This document shows positions 46,025 to 53,721 of a stretch of 64,000 nt of DNA, piece by piece. The stretch spans positions 62,001 to 126,000 of the forward strand of contig CAMXWV010000005.1 in NCBI GenBank assembly GCA_947252755.1. Reading direction: 5' to 3'. Positions within the stretch are counted from its first letter, which is position 1. Each line of letters begins with the position of its first letter. The notes beneath the pieces are model-generated. The model saw only the letters and a program-made list of their open reading frames with translations, ran no database searches and was not told where the DNA came from. This stretch comes from an uncultured Dermabacter sp. GTDB lineage: Bacteria; Actinomycetota; Actinomycetes; Actinomycetales; Dermabacteraceae. Position numbers and translations under genes: made by a program.

Positions 46025-46151
46025 GGTCAGGCACGCTCCTTCTGCGTCGATGCGCTGCTTCGGTGAGAATGATGCAGTTTGATGAAGTTTGGCTGTTGAT
46101 AGTGAGATTAGACGCACCTTTGCTGTTGTGCAACTTTGGGCAGCGGAGGCT

Positions 46152-46160
46152 TGTGGATAG
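46152..46160 (-). promoter_or_regulatory. DnaA-box-like site
   Basis: Read on the minus strand this is CTATCCACA, one base from TTATCCACA, in the divergent gap between the LysM gene and the hypothetical gene at 46205. Weak alone. Confidence 0.2.
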
Positions 46161-46192
46161 GTGATCGTCCACCCCAGGCGCTGGCAGCCGCA

Positions 46193-46198
46193 TACAGT
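46193..46198 (+). promoter_or_regulatory. Leaderless -10 element
   Basis: TACAGT lies 6 bases before the ATG at 46205, which has no Shine-Dalgarno. This spacing predicts a leaderless transcript. Confidence 0.55.
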
Positions 46199-46204
46199 GG
46201 CCTT

Positions 46205-46804
46205 ATGCACCAACACGGGCACCGTCACGTGAACCGGGCAGATGGACCGCCCGGGCAGCGGCTCCTCGAGGATCTGGCCGCTCAGCAGCTGCATGCCCAG
46301 CGACTGGAGCAGAGTCAGGCCGCGGCAGAGCTGGCCCGGGCGGAGCGGGGCAGTCTGACCATGGAAGATCGCCTCAGCGGCGCAGTGGGAGCGGCGATCA
46401 GCATTCAGCTGCGAACCGGTGACCGGGTCTCCGGAATGGTGCGGCGCGTAGGGGAGCGGTGGGTGGAGCTGGTTGAGGCCGGCGAAGCCCAACTTGTGCA
46501 GCTGGGCGCGGTGCGACAGGTTGAGTCACTGCCGGGCAGGACTCGGCCGGCAGGCGGGGCTTCACGGCAGAGCCTGCGCTCCCGCCTGAGACAGATTGAG
46601 GACGCGGGCCGACCGGTCACAGTCGGCGCGGATGGCAGCCTCGCCCACGGGATGCTGATCGGCGTCTGGAGTGATCATTGCGAGCTGTTTGTGCAACGGG
46701 AGCAGAGCAGCCAGGTGCGCAGCGCGCCAGGCTCGGGCCGCGCGGCTGGATCGATCGCCATTATGTACGCGGCGCTCGAATGGATTCGCCACGCGGTGGT
46801 GTGA
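46205..46804 (+). CDS. Hypothetical protein with a possible small beta-barrel domain
   Basis: I do not recognise a named family. It has 199 residues: a His-rich start (MHQHGHRHV), a helical Gln/Ala/Arg-rich segment (about residues 18-50) and a segment IQLRTGDRVSGMVRRVGERW followed by VELVEAGEAQLVQLGAV that looks like an Sm/SH3-like five-stranded barrel. The rest is alpha/beta with no signal peptide or membrane helix, so it is probably cytoplasmic. It lies between LysM and BldC genes and appears to be transcribed leaderless. It converges on bldC, 32 bases apart. Confidence 0.6.
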   Translation: MHQHGHRHVNRADGPPGQRLLEDLAAQQLHAQRLEQSQAAAELARAERGSLTMEDRLSGAVGAAISIQLRTGDRVSGMVRRVGERWVELVEAGEAQLVQLGAVRQVESLPGRTRPAGGASRQSLRSRLRQIEDAGRPVTVGADGSLAHGMLIGVWSDHCELFVQREQSSQVRSAPGSGRAAGSIAIMYAALEWIRHAVV

Positions 46805-46836
46805 GCGCCGGGCGGGGGTGAGTCCCGGACGGCAGC

Positions 46837-47064
46837 TCAGTGCTCCGCTGACTCTTTCGCGTGCTCAGCGGCGATCTCCCGTTCGGTTTCGAGATACATC
46901 CGCTCGATGTATGCCTCGAGCTCGGACTGCTCAACCCGCCACTGCTTGCGCCCGCCCACCTGGATTGCCCGCAGCTCGCCGCTGCGGACCAGCGCGTACG
47001 CCTGGGAAGAGCTGATCGACAGCGTCTCGGCAACATCAGCCAGCGGAATGAAGCGTGCGGCCAC
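46837..47064 (-). CDS. bldC: BldC-like MerR/excisionase-type DNA-binding protein
   Basis: A 75-residue protein with a winged helix-turn-helix: FIPLADVAETLSISSSQAYA and VRSGELRAIQVGGRKQWRVE, then a helical tail. This matches BldC, which represses developmental genes in Streptomyces and is widespread in actinobacteria that do not form hyphae. GTG start at 47064 follows GGAGGACTC. It is divergent from cpaB across a 223-base gap with two DnaA-box-like sites, so it may regulate the pilus genes; that is inference. Confidence 0.85.
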   Translation of the reverse strand: MAARFIPLADVAETLSISSSQAYALVRSGELRAIQVGGRKQWRVEQSELEAYIERMYLETEREIAAEHAKESAEH

Positions 47065-47144
47065 GAGTCCTCCTGATCAGTTCATGGCGACGGTGCCTGC
47101 ATTCTGCCATGACGGGATGGGCGGAGCCCTGCCCGGCCTCACGG

Positions 47145-47153
47145 TGTGGATAA
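47145..47153 (-). promoter_or_regulatory. DnaA-box-like site between bldC and cpaB
   Basis: Read on the minus strand this is a perfect TTATCCACA. It faces a second box at 47193-47201, 39 bases away, in inverted orientation. Confidence 0.4.
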
Positions 47154-47192
47154 ACCGGGGTTCGGCTACTCGGAGCGCGGGGATCGGCCACC

Positions 47193-47201
47193 TTGTCCAC
47201 A
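47193..47201 (+). promoter_or_regulatory. DnaA-box-like site between bldC and cpaB
   Basis: TTGTCCACA, the actinobacterial DnaA-box form, 87 bases before the cpaB start. It is paired with the inverted box at 47145-47153. Confidence 0.4.
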
Positions 47202-47287
47202 ACCGTCCCCCAACCGCGCCGCATGGCGATAGCCTGGGCCCGACACCGCGTACGCGGGCCGTTGCCGCACGGAGAACTGAGAGCACT

Positions 47288-47920
47288 ATGACTGACCGTC
47301 CATCTGTGATGAGACTCCGCCGTCCCCGTGTGAAGGATCCGCGGCTGATCACCGGGATCGTGCTCATGCTGGCGAGCGTGCTGGCCGGTGCCGGCATCAT
47401 CAGCTCCAGCGCACGCACCACCACCGCACTTGTTGCCACGGCTGATATTGCTGAGGGCGAGCCGCTCACCGCGTCCGCATTCACCACCACCCAGGTGAAC
47501 CTGGGAGATCAGGGCGGCAGATATGTGACGGATGTGGAGCAGATCCCCGAAGGATCCCTCGCCACCAGCCGGATCGGTGAGGGGGAGCTGCTCACCATTT
47601 CCGCGGTGGGGCAGTCCGGTGAGAGCGCGAAACGGCCCATCTCGGTTCCGGTCGATGCCTCCGCGATGTCCTCGTTGGCACCGGGTGCAGTGGTGGAGCT
47701 GTGGAGCGCTCCCACGGACGGTGAGGATTCTGAGGCACAGCTGCTGGTTCCGCAGGCGCAGGTGCGCGCCATCCGCGAGGGCAGCGGCTTCGGCGCCACC
47801 TCGGGAACCATTGAGCTGTTGGTGCCGCAGAACGATGTCCCCACCGTGCTTGCAGCGATGAACCAGGGGGACACGATGTATGTCATCCAGATCCTCGGCG
47901 CTTCCGAGGTCAGCCAGTGA
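47288..47920 (+). CDS. CpaB/RcpC-like SAF domain protein (Tad pilus)
   Basis: A 210-residue protein: an N-terminal membrane helix (LITGIVLMLASVLAGAGIIS), then a SAF domain (ATADIAEGEPLTASAFTTTQV) and a further beta domain (ISVPVDASAMSSLAPGAVVE, ELLVPQNDVPTVLAAM). CpaB/RcpC proteins sit in the envelope part of Tad pili. ATG 47288 has GGAG upstream. It overlaps the TadZ-like gene by 4 bases. The other Tad genes begin 7 kb downstream. Confidence 0.78.
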   Translation: MTDRPSVMRLRRPRVKDPRLITGIVLMLASVLAGAGIISSSARTTTALVATADIAEGEPLTASAFTTTQVNLGDQGGRYVTDVEQIPEGSLATSRIGEGELLTISAVGQSGESAKRPISVPVDASAMSSLAPGAVVELWSAPTDGEDSEAQLLVPQAQVRAIREGSGFGATSGTIELLVPQNDVPTVLAAMNQGDTMYVIQILGASEVSQ

Positions 47921-49131
47921 TCGACGTCGTCCTCCTCGCATCGGGCGCGGACGAAGTCAGGCTCGTCCACGCCTTCGCCACCGAGCTGCCAGACCGGGTG
48001 AAAGTTGTGCGGCGCTGCGCTGATTACGCCGAGGCGCTCTCCGCTGTCCGCTCCGGCATCGGAGACGCCATCATCATCGATATCGGCCTCACCGAGCTCG
48101 ACCGGTCCTCAGTCAGCCAGCTGCAGGCGCACAGCGCCGCAGTGATCGGCCTCCTCTCGCCAGATGCCGGGGTTGACGCGCGCAATCTGGGAATCTTCTT
48201 CACTCTCGATGCGGGGGCCGACGCGGAGGCCGCGTACATGGTGCTGCTTGAAGCTGTTGCCTCCAGTCAGGACGGCAGCGCTCCGCCGGATGCCTGGCAG
48301 AGCGCCGTACCAGCTGTGGAGAGTGCGGGACACGGGCGGGTGATCGCCGTCTGGGGGCCGCGCGGCTCCACCGGCCGGTCAACCATCGCCGCGCATCTCG
48401 CCTATGAGCTGTCCCTGCTGGGACGCGACACCGTGCTCATCGACGCAGACACAGCAGCGCCCAGCCAGAGCCAGCTGCTCGGCATCCTGGATGAGGCCCC
48501 GGGGATCGTGGCAGCTGCTCGGCTTGCCGCCCGCGGCGCTCTCAGCTCCGATTCGATCAATCAGCTCACCCCGGTGGTGACGGGACAGCTGCGGATCCTG
48601 TCCGGCATCGGTGTGGCCAGCCGCTGGTCCGAAGTGGATCCCGACGCGCTCACCGCGGTGATCCATGCGATCTGCGCGCTGGATGACATGGTGGTGATCG
48701 ACTGCGCTGCCCCGATCGACGACGATGGCTCAGCGGGGCCCTACGTCCAGGATCGCAATGGCGCCGCCCGCGCTGCTCTGCGTGCAGCAACGGACGTGCT
48801 CTGTGTGGTGGGAGCAAACCCGATCAGTCTGACCCGCCTCATCCGTGAAGCAGATGAACTGGCTGCTCTGACCGATGCCCCACGGCATCTGCTGCTCAAC
48901 CGGGTGGACCGCGCGGTCTCCACCACGCAGATGGAACGAAGCATCCGATCCCGGATGGACGTGGCATCCGTGACCGAGATCCCCGACGATCCCGCTCTGC
49001 TCAGTCGCCTGGTGTGGGATGGGGCGCTGCTGGGGGAGGCGGCACCGCGCTCCGCGGTCCGCCGTGCACTGGCCGCGTTTGCCGCACAGCTTGACGCCGC
49101 GCAGCAGCCTGCCGAGACCCGCATAGACTGA
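47917..49131 (+). CDS. TadZ/CpaE-like pilus localisation ATPase
   Basis: A 404-residue protein. Residues 1-130 form an atypical receiver-like domain (DAIIIDIGLTELDRSSVSQL); residues from about 140 form a MinD/ParA-like P-loop NTPase with TVLIDADTAAPSQSQLLGIL and DDMVVIDCAAP. The P-loop reads GPRGSTGRST (near residue 150), with Arg where Lys normally contacts phosphate and no signature Lys of the deviant Walker A. TadZ/CpaE proteins place Tad pili at the cell pole. It starts at GTG 47917 within the cpaB stop (GTGA). Confidence 0.75.
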   Translation: MIDVVLLASGADEVRLVHAFATELPDRVKVVRRCADYAEALSAVRSGIGDAIIIDIGLTELDRSSVSQLQAHSAAVIGLLSPDAGVDARNLGIFFTLDAGADAEAAYMVLLEAVASSQDGSAPPDAWQSAVPAVESAGHGRVIAVWGPRGSTGRSTIAAHLAYELSLLGRDTVLIDADTAAPSQSQLLGILDEAPGIVAAARLAARGALSSDSINQLTPVVTGQLRILSGIGVASRWSEVDPDALTAVIHAICALDDMVVIDCAAPIDDDGSAGPYVQDRNGAARAALRAATDVLCVVGANPISLTRLIREADELAALTDAPRHLLLNRVDRAVSTTQMERSIRSRMDVASVTEIPDDPALLSRLVWDGALLGEAAPRSAVRRALAAFAAQLDAAQQPAETRID

Positions 49132-49169
49132 ACGCGCAGTCCTTCACACATTTCGCCCAGGAGGTTCGC

Positions 49170-49646
49170 ATGCGCGTCTACATTCCCGCTTCTGTCAGCG
49201 CCGGCTTGCCAGGACTGCCGCTCACTCACGTACCGGTGGCTGCCGCCGGTAGCACCGTGTGGGGGATCGAAGCGGCTGAGCTGACTGCGCTGCGACCGGA
49301 TGATGCCGAAGAGCTCGAGTTCACAGCGATGCAGGAAGCGGTGCTGGTGACCGCCGAGCGCCAGGTCCAGGCGAATGCGTCGAACGATCACCGCGTGGCG
49401 ATCATCGCCGCGGACATTCCCGATCACGCATCCGTCCCCGCCAGCGCCGGTGACCACGCACGGACGCTGCGTGCTGAGGAGCCGATCCGCATCGTGTCCC
49501 TGCACGTGTCCGAACTGAACGCTCAGGCGATCCTGGCCGATGAGTACGCGCCCGATCTCCTCTGGTTCGATCCCTCAGAGCTGGAGGAGGCGCGCGCCTA
49601 TGCGGCGGGTGCTGACGGCGAACCCGGGCAGGTCAGCGCTCACTGA
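49170..49646 (+). CDS. DUF6912 family protein
   Basis: A 158-residue protein starting MRVYIPASVSAGLPGLPLTH, with AEELEFTAMQEAVLVTAERQ and HRVAIIAADIP, which fits the actinobacterial DUF6912 family. The function is unknown; no membrane segment or signal. ATG 49170 follows AGGAGG by 6 bases; TAGACT at 49124-49129 could be its -10. Its last 14 bases overlap the end of the convergent DUF2505 gene. Confidence 0.75.
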   Translation: MRVYIPASVSAGLPGLPLTHVPVAAAGSTVWGIEAAELTALRPDDAEELEFTAMQEAVLVTAERQVQANASNDHRVAIIAADIPDHASVPASAGDHARTLRAEEPIRIVSLHVSELNAQAILADEYAPDLLWFDPSELEEARAYAAGADGEPGQVSAH

Positions 49647-50133
49647 GCCAGCGGGCAGCAGCGTTAGCCTCCCGCTGGAAGACCGTGCTGATCGACGGCT
49701 CCACCGCCTTCTCAATCCGGCCGCCGATCAGCGGCACCGAGGCGGCGAGCTCACCGTTGATCGCCATTGTGGCGCGTGCAGAATCACCGGTGACGGTGAA
49801 CTGTGCCCTGACGGTGGCGGGTGTGCCTTTCACCTGAATGGTAGTGAGCCCGGAGCGGGAGCCGTCTGCTGCAGGAGCGGACCACTCCTGCTTTTCGATG
49901 ACCGTGACCCTCTGCCCGATCACAGACCGGACCATGTCCGGGGCCTGATCCGTGGGCATCTGCATCGTGGTGGTGACGGTGAACGCGCCGGCAGCTGAGC
50001 CGGAGACCTCCGCCGATGCGGATTCTGCTCCGAGCGTTTCACCGCGCACCGCGGAATAGTCCGCATCCGCATACATGGCGGCAACGGCGGCAACAGATGC
50101 GGGATAGGCAATCGATTCGCTGACTCTCAGCAT
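49633..50133 (-). CDS. DUF2505 (lipid-binding START-like) protein
   Basis: A 166-residue protein with the DUF2505 pattern: LRVSESIAYPASVAAVAAMY, GAFTVTTTMQMPTDQAPDMV, ATMAINGELAASVPLIGGRI. DUF2505 belongs to the SRPBCC fold, which binds hydrophobic ligands; the role is unknown. I chose the ATG at 50133 with AAGGAG 6 bases upstream. A second in-frame ATG at 50184 belongs to an upstream copy of a tandem repeat that carries the same Shine-Dalgarno-ATG unit, so a 17-residue longer form is possible. Confidence 0.78.
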   Translation of the reverse strand: MLRVSESIAYPASVAAVAAMYADADYSAVRGETLGAESASAEVSGSAAGAFTVTTTMQMPTDQAPDMVRSVIGQRVTVIEKQEWSAPAADGSRSGLTTIQVKGTPATVRAQFTVTGDSARATMAINGELAASVPLIGGRIEKAVEPSISTVFQREANAAARWLSER

Positions 50134-50201
50134 TGACTCTCCTTGGGCATTGATCCTCCTTGGGCAGTGATCCTCCTGGGGCATGGATCCTGCTTGGTGC
50201 G
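50134..50201 (-). repeat. 17-bp tandem array repeating a Shine-Dalgarno/start unit
   Basis: Four 17-bp units lie directly upstream of the DUF2505 ATG (50134-50150, 50151-50167, 50168-50184, 50185-50201). On the minus strand three read ATG/CTG-CCC-AAGGAG(G)-ATCA or close to it, so each holds a Shine-Dalgarno and a possible start codon; the fourth is degenerate. Three units are 51 bases, so the ATG of unit 3 is in frame with the gene. Confidence 0.9.
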
Positions 50202-50312
50202 TGCTGTTCGGATCCTAGACCGCCCTCCTGGGGTTTGTTCGCGCGATTGAGCCGCCGCCCCGGCAGCAGGGCAGGTCAGCGGGGGCAGGAGAGCAAGGGA
50301 GGCTCAGCGGGA

Positions 50313-50318
50313 TAGTCT
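50313..50318 (+). promoter_or_regulatory. Leaderless -10 element of the pdtaS-like gene
   Basis: TAGTCT ends 6 bases before the ATG at 50325; no Shine-Dalgarno sits at the proper distance. Confidence 0.5.
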
Positions 50319-50324
50319 GAGCGC

Positions 50325-51824
50325 ATGGCATCAGGCATCCCCAAGTTCTTCGCTGCCGACGCGGACCACGGCTCCGGTGATGCGCAGTGGCTTCAGCTTC
50401 TGCTCGGAGACTGGCAGATCGCAGCTGATCTCATGGCCGCAGACCTCGTGCTCTGGCTCCGCAGAGCGGATGAGATGACGGCTGTGGGCCATGCCCGCCC
50501 GGGCAACGGCACCACCGTGTATTACGACGACCCCGTGGGCAGCACCTACGCCCGGGACTCGTGGCCTGAGCTTTTTGAGGCGTGGGACAGCGGCCAGCTC
50601 AGCACCGTTGAATCAGAAGTGGAGCGCGATTCCCAGCCCGCATTCGTGCTGTTTGCTCCTGTGCGCCACGAGGGGCGGATGATCGCGGTGGTCACGGTGG
50701 AGTCCTTTTCGCCGTTCAGTCAGGACCGCATCGGCAGCAGCAACGTGGAACAGCGCACGCTTGGGATGCGCCTGCTGCGCATGATGGGGGAGGGCACCTT
50801 CCCGATCATCGGGGCGCCGGTGCCGCCGCGTCGTGGCGCTCCCCGAGTGCAGGATGGTCTGGTCTCCCTTGATGAGAACGGCCGCGTGACGTGGGCATCA
50901 CCGAATGCGCTGTCCGCCTTTCACCGGTTCGGCATCCACACCGATATGACCGGAGAGTCTCTTGCGGAGTTCGCCACCGGTGTGCTGAAGTCCCGCTCGC
51001 CGGTGGATGAGTCCCTGCCGCTTGTGCTGATGGGCCGTGCGGCGTGGCGTGCGGATATGCAGTCCAAGGGTGGCACGATCTCGCTGCGGGCCGTGCCTCT
51101 GACGGAGGGCACACAGCGGATCGGCGCGATCCTGCTGGTGCGTGATGTGACCGAACTGCGGCGCCGTGAGCGTGAGCTGATCACCAAGGACGCTACGATC
51201 CGCGAGGTTCACCATCGGGTGAAGAACAATCTGCAGACCGTGGCGGCGCTGTTGCGGCTGCAGGCGCGGCGGATCAGCTCTCCGGAGGCGAAGGAAGCGC
51301 TCCTGGAGGCGATGCGACGGGTGTCCACGATCGCGCTTGTGCACGAGACCCTGCTGCAGGGCAGTGAGGAGTCTGTGAGATTCGACGATGTGATCGAACG
51401 CTGCCTGCGGCTGGCGGTGGATGCTGCCAGCGCAACGGTGCGAACCACGGAACACAGCGCACTGTCATCCTCCCAGCAGGTGGTGGTGAAGACCGAGCAG
51501 CGCGGGAAGGCAGGCATCATCAGAGCGGAGCAGGCCACGCCGCTGGCACTGGTGGTCGCCGAGCTTGCCACGAATGCGGTGGAGCATGGACTGTCGGAGC
51601 GCGGCGGCACCCTGTCCATCATCAGTGAGCGCACGGGCAGCCGGCTGATCATCCACATCGACGATGACGGAACAGGCATGGATCGCGAACCTGAGGGGCT
51701 GGGGACGAATATCGCGCAGACCCTGCTGGAGGGTGAGCTCAGCGGAACCCTGCGCTGGTATGCGCGTGAGGAAGGCGGCACTCGGGCCACGGTCGATGTG
51801 GAACTGGACCCGATCCTGAACTGA
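50325..51824 (+). CDS. PdtaS-like cytosolic sensor histidine kinase
   Basis: A 499-residue soluble kinase: N-terminal GAF-like/HK_N domain (about 20-150), PAS-like domain (about 185-290), then a HisKA_2 dimerisation box REVHHRVKNNLQTVAALLRL (His296/His297) and an ATPase domain with ELATNAVEHGLSERGG and DDDGTGMD. This is the PdtaS/EsrB type whose partner PdtaR is an RNA-binding ANTAR regulator. As in mycobacteria (Rv3220c-whiB1), it lies next to whiB1. The partner is not in the window. A strong terminator follows. Confidence 0.87.
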   Translation: MASGIPKFFAADADHGSGDAQWLQLLLGDWQIAADLMAADLVLWLRRADEMTAVGHARPGNGTTVYYDDPVGSTYARDSWPELFEAWDSGQLSTVESEVERDSQPAFVLFAPVRHEGRMIAVVTVESFSPFSQDRIGSSNVEQRTLGMRLLRMMGEGTFPIIGAPVPPRRGAPRVQDGLVSLDENGRVTWASPNALSAFHRFGIHTDMTGESLAEFATGVLKSRSPVDESLPLVLMGRAAWRADMQSKGGTISLRAVPLTEGTQRIGAILLVRDVTELRRRERELITKDATIREVHHRVKNNLQTVAALLRLQARRISSPEAKEALLEAMRRVSTIALVHETLLQGSEESVRFDDVIERCLRLAVDAASATVRTTEHSALSSSQQVVVKTEQRGKAGIIRAEQATPLALVVAELATNAVEHGLSERGGTLSIISERTGSRLIIHIDDDGTGMDREPEGLGTNIAQTLLEGELSGTLRWYAREEGGTRATVDVELDPILN

Positions 51825-51828
51825 GACA

Positions 51829-51876
51829 GTTCCTGTTTGCGCCAGGCTCTGTCTGCGCCGGGTCCTGTCCGGCATG
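51829..51876 (+). repeat. Degenerate 16-bp tandem repeat after the kinase stop
   Basis: Three units of 16 bases (51829-51844, 51845-51860, 51861-51876) share the CTGT core at the same offset; units 1 and 2 agree at 11 of 16 positions, units 2 and 3 at 9. It lies between the stop and the terminator. Confidence 0.5.
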
Positions 51877-51878
51877 CA

Positions 51879-51907
51879 GAAGGGACCCGCTTCAAGCGGG
51901 TCCCTTC
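51879..51907. terminator. Strong bidirectional terminator
   Basis: GAAGGGACCCGC (51879-51890) pairs perfectly with GCGGGTCCCTTC (51896-51907) around TTCAA. It lies between the convergent kinase and whiB1 genes. Confidence 0.88.
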
Positions 51908-51931
51908 GGTCACGTCACTGGCTGCGGTGCA

Positions 51932-52180
51932 TCAGCTGGCGCGTCGGGCGCGGGCGTTGCGGCGCTTGAGAGAGCGGCGCTCATCCTCGGAGAGTCCGCC
52001 CCACACGCCCGAGTCCTGACCTGTCTCCAGAGCGAACTTCAGGCACACATTCATGACTTCGCATCGTTGACAGACGGCTTTCGCCTCTTGGATCTGCGTG
52101 ATTGCGGGGCCGGTGTTCCCGATCGGGAAGAACAGCTCCGGGTCCTCCGTCAGGCAGGCTGCACGGTGGCGCCAGTCCAT
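51932..52180 (-). CDS. whiB1: WhiB1 iron-sulfur regulator
   Basis: An 82-residue Wbl protein beginning MDWRHRAACLTEDPELFFPI; cluster cysteines are Cys9, Cys37, Cys40 and Cys46, spaced as in mycobacterial WhiB1, then GVWGGLSEDERRSLKRRNAR. WhiB1 is an essential NO-responsive regulator that binds the housekeeping sigma factor. I chose ATG 52180 because the family starts MDWRH; a GTG two codons upstream is possible. The 254-base upstream gap holds the whiB1 promoter region; TAATCG and TAGCTC are visible on that strand but none is convincing. Confidence 0.95.
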   Translation of the reverse strand: MDWRHRAACLTEDPELFFPIGNTGPAITQIQEAKAVCQRCEVMNVCLKFALETGQDSGVWGGLSEDERRSLKRRNARARRAS

Positions 52181-52428
52181 CGTCACTCTCTCTTTCTCCG
52201 ACCGCAGCGTGCGCCCAGGGGGGGAGCACCCCGCGATGTCACTGCCGAGCTAGGCCTCGATTACGCGTTGGTGGCCTGGCTCCTATCAGGTCTCACTGAT
52301 CGAGAACCGGGCATGAAACGATTGTTCCTTCTGTCTGCGGGACTCACAAGGGCCTTGCTCACCTCGGGCCCGTGTCACTTCCCACATCGTGGTCACTTGC
52401 AACTGCCGGCCAGATAGGCAGGTGGCGC

Positions 52429-52434
52429 TACAGT
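52429..52434 (+). promoter_or_regulatory. Leaderless -10 element
   Basis: TACAGT ends 6 bases before the ATG at 52441, with no Shine-Dalgarno at normal distance. Confidence 0.55.
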
Positions 52435-52440
52435 GGGCGC

Positions 52441-52854
52441 ATGGCCATCCCTCCTGCTGATCAGGCTGCACCAGCGCCCCGTCGACCGTTGCGCACCATC
52501 GCCTCGCTCCTGCTCCTCCTGGAGGCGCTTCTGCTGCTGGGCACCGGGGCGTTCGTGGCTCTCAGCGCCCCGCTGCGGGAGGGCGGTATGCCGGGGGTGG
52601 CAGCCGGACTCGGGCTGATGCTGACCATCTTCGCGGCCCTGCTCGTGGCCGCCGCGATCTCTGTGCATCGCCGGGGTCGGTTTGGTGTGTCCTACGGGGT
52701 CACCTGGCAGCTGTTCCAGGCACTCATCAGCGGTGCCATGTTCAACACCGCCACGATCCTGCCCGGAGTGATTGCGCTCGGGCTCGCCCTCGCACTGTTT
52801 GTGATCCTTCTGCACAAGGACGTGCGGCCCACCGTCCAGCGGTACGAAGGGTGA
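52441..52854 (+). CDS. Small four-helix membrane protein, unknown function
   Basis: A 137-residue protein with four hydrophobic segments (about residues 19-41, 53-74, 85-103 and 106-124), a Pro-rich N-terminus (AIPPADQAAPAPRRPLR) and a charged tail (HKDVRPTVQRYEG). It is similar in layout to unnamed actinobacterial integral membrane proteins; I recognise no functional motif. It appears to be transcribed leaderless from TACAGT. Its final codons and stop lie in a 26-bp duplication. Confidence 0.7.
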   Translation: MAIPPADQAAPAPRRPLRTIASLLLLLEALLLLGTGAFVALSAPLREGGMPGVAAGLGLMLTIFAALLVAAAISVHRRGRFGVSYGVTWQLFQALISGAMFNTATILPGVIALGLALALFVILLHKDVRPTVQRYEG

Positions 52855-52887
52855 ACACCGCGCAGCGGCACGAGGGATGACGCGGCG
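52837..52887 (+). repeat. About 26-bp duplication across a stop codon
   Basis: Unit 1 (52837-52862) includes the last codons and TGA of the membrane protein; unit 2 (52863-52887) repeats CAGCGG-ACGA-GG-TGA with small changes. A further degenerate copy may continue to about 52918. Confidence 0.65.
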
Positions 52888-52952
52888 CCGGAGGTAATAC
52901 CGCGCAGAGGTAGAAAGGCCGATATCTGCCCGGCGGTGGCTGCTCGCTGGCC

Positions 52953-53717
52953 TCAGTCGATCAGCGAGGGCTGAGCATGCGCCACCGGCTCCATCAGATG
53001 CGGGCCTTGGCTGCGCACATCGCCCACCTCCGGGCTCACCTCATACACCTCCAGCTCGCTGGTGGGCGCCCGGTTCGCAGTATCGTTGATCCAGCTGTGC
53101 GCTTCGCGGCCTGTTCCGAAGGAATCTGAGCGAAGCCACACCTCTGCCTGCTCGCGGGTCAGGATCACGGGGATTCGAGCGTGGAGATCACGCATCGCCC
53201 CGTCGGCTTCGGCGGTGATGATGGTGGCGGTGAGCCGCCACCGGCCGTCGTCGTACACATCAGGCCCGGTGCTCTTACCGGGTCCTTGCCACCAGGCGAT
53301 GAGGCCGGCCAGCAGCATCGGCTGCTGATCCGCGCGATGAATGAACTGGGCGCGCCTGCGCTTTCGCCCTTCTGCCGGGGTCCACTCGTAGTAGCCGCTG
53401 ATCGGGATGATCGCGCGGCGGGAAGGGAGGGAGCCGCGGAAAGACGGCTTATCAGCGAGAGACTCTGCACGCGCATTGAAGGTGCGCGAGGAGAAGGATT
53501 CGTCCTTGGCAAACGGCGGCAGCAGTCCCCATCGCGCCACACGCAGCGCCCGCACCAGCTCGCCGCTGTCCCGATCAACGGATTCGGTCACCACGACGAT
53601 CGGGACGGTGGGCGGAATGTTGAAGCGGGATGCGAGAGCACCGCTCGTCAGGTCCAGTGCGTTCACGTCATCAGCGAGCGGCTCGATCTCGTGCCAGAAC
53701 GCGAAGCGACCGCACAC
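52953..53717 (-). CDS. SRAP (HMCES-like) abasic-site processing protein
   Basis: A 254-residue SOS-response-associated peptidase family protein. Placing the start at GTG 53717 makes Cys the second residue (VCGRFAFW), as required because the enzyme uses its own N-terminal Cys after Met removal. Other active parts are visible: FNARAESLADKPSFRGSLPS, IIPISGYYEWTP (Glu) and MRDLHARIPVIL (His). It crosslinks to abasic sites in single-stranded DNA and protects them during replication. It starts 5 bases after the YihY stop, so the two genes are coupled. Confidence 0.92.
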   Translation of the reverse strand: MCGRFAFWHEIEPLADDVNALDLTSGALASRFNIPPTVPIVVVTESVDRDSGELVRALRVARWGLLPPFAKDESFSSRTFNARAESLADKPSFRGSLPSRRAIIPISGYYEWTPAEGRKRRRAQFIHRADQQPMLLAGLIAWWQGPGKSTGPDVYDDGRWRLTATIITAEADGAMRDLHARIPVILTREQAEVWLRSDSFGTGREAHSWINDTANRAPTSELEVYEVSPEVGDVRSQGPHLMEPVAHAQPSLID

Positions 53718-53721
53718 GGGA

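Noticed and set aside
45023..46492. A longer form of the LysM protein starting at 46492
   Set aside because: The extra 156 residues cross the hypothetical gene at 46205 and have no domain; the ATG at 46024 has a Shine-Dalgarno and a proper membrane start.
47145..47201. A chromosomal replication origin
   Set aside because: Only two DnaA-box-like sites, no AT-rich unwinding region, and no dnaA, dnaN or rpmH nearby.
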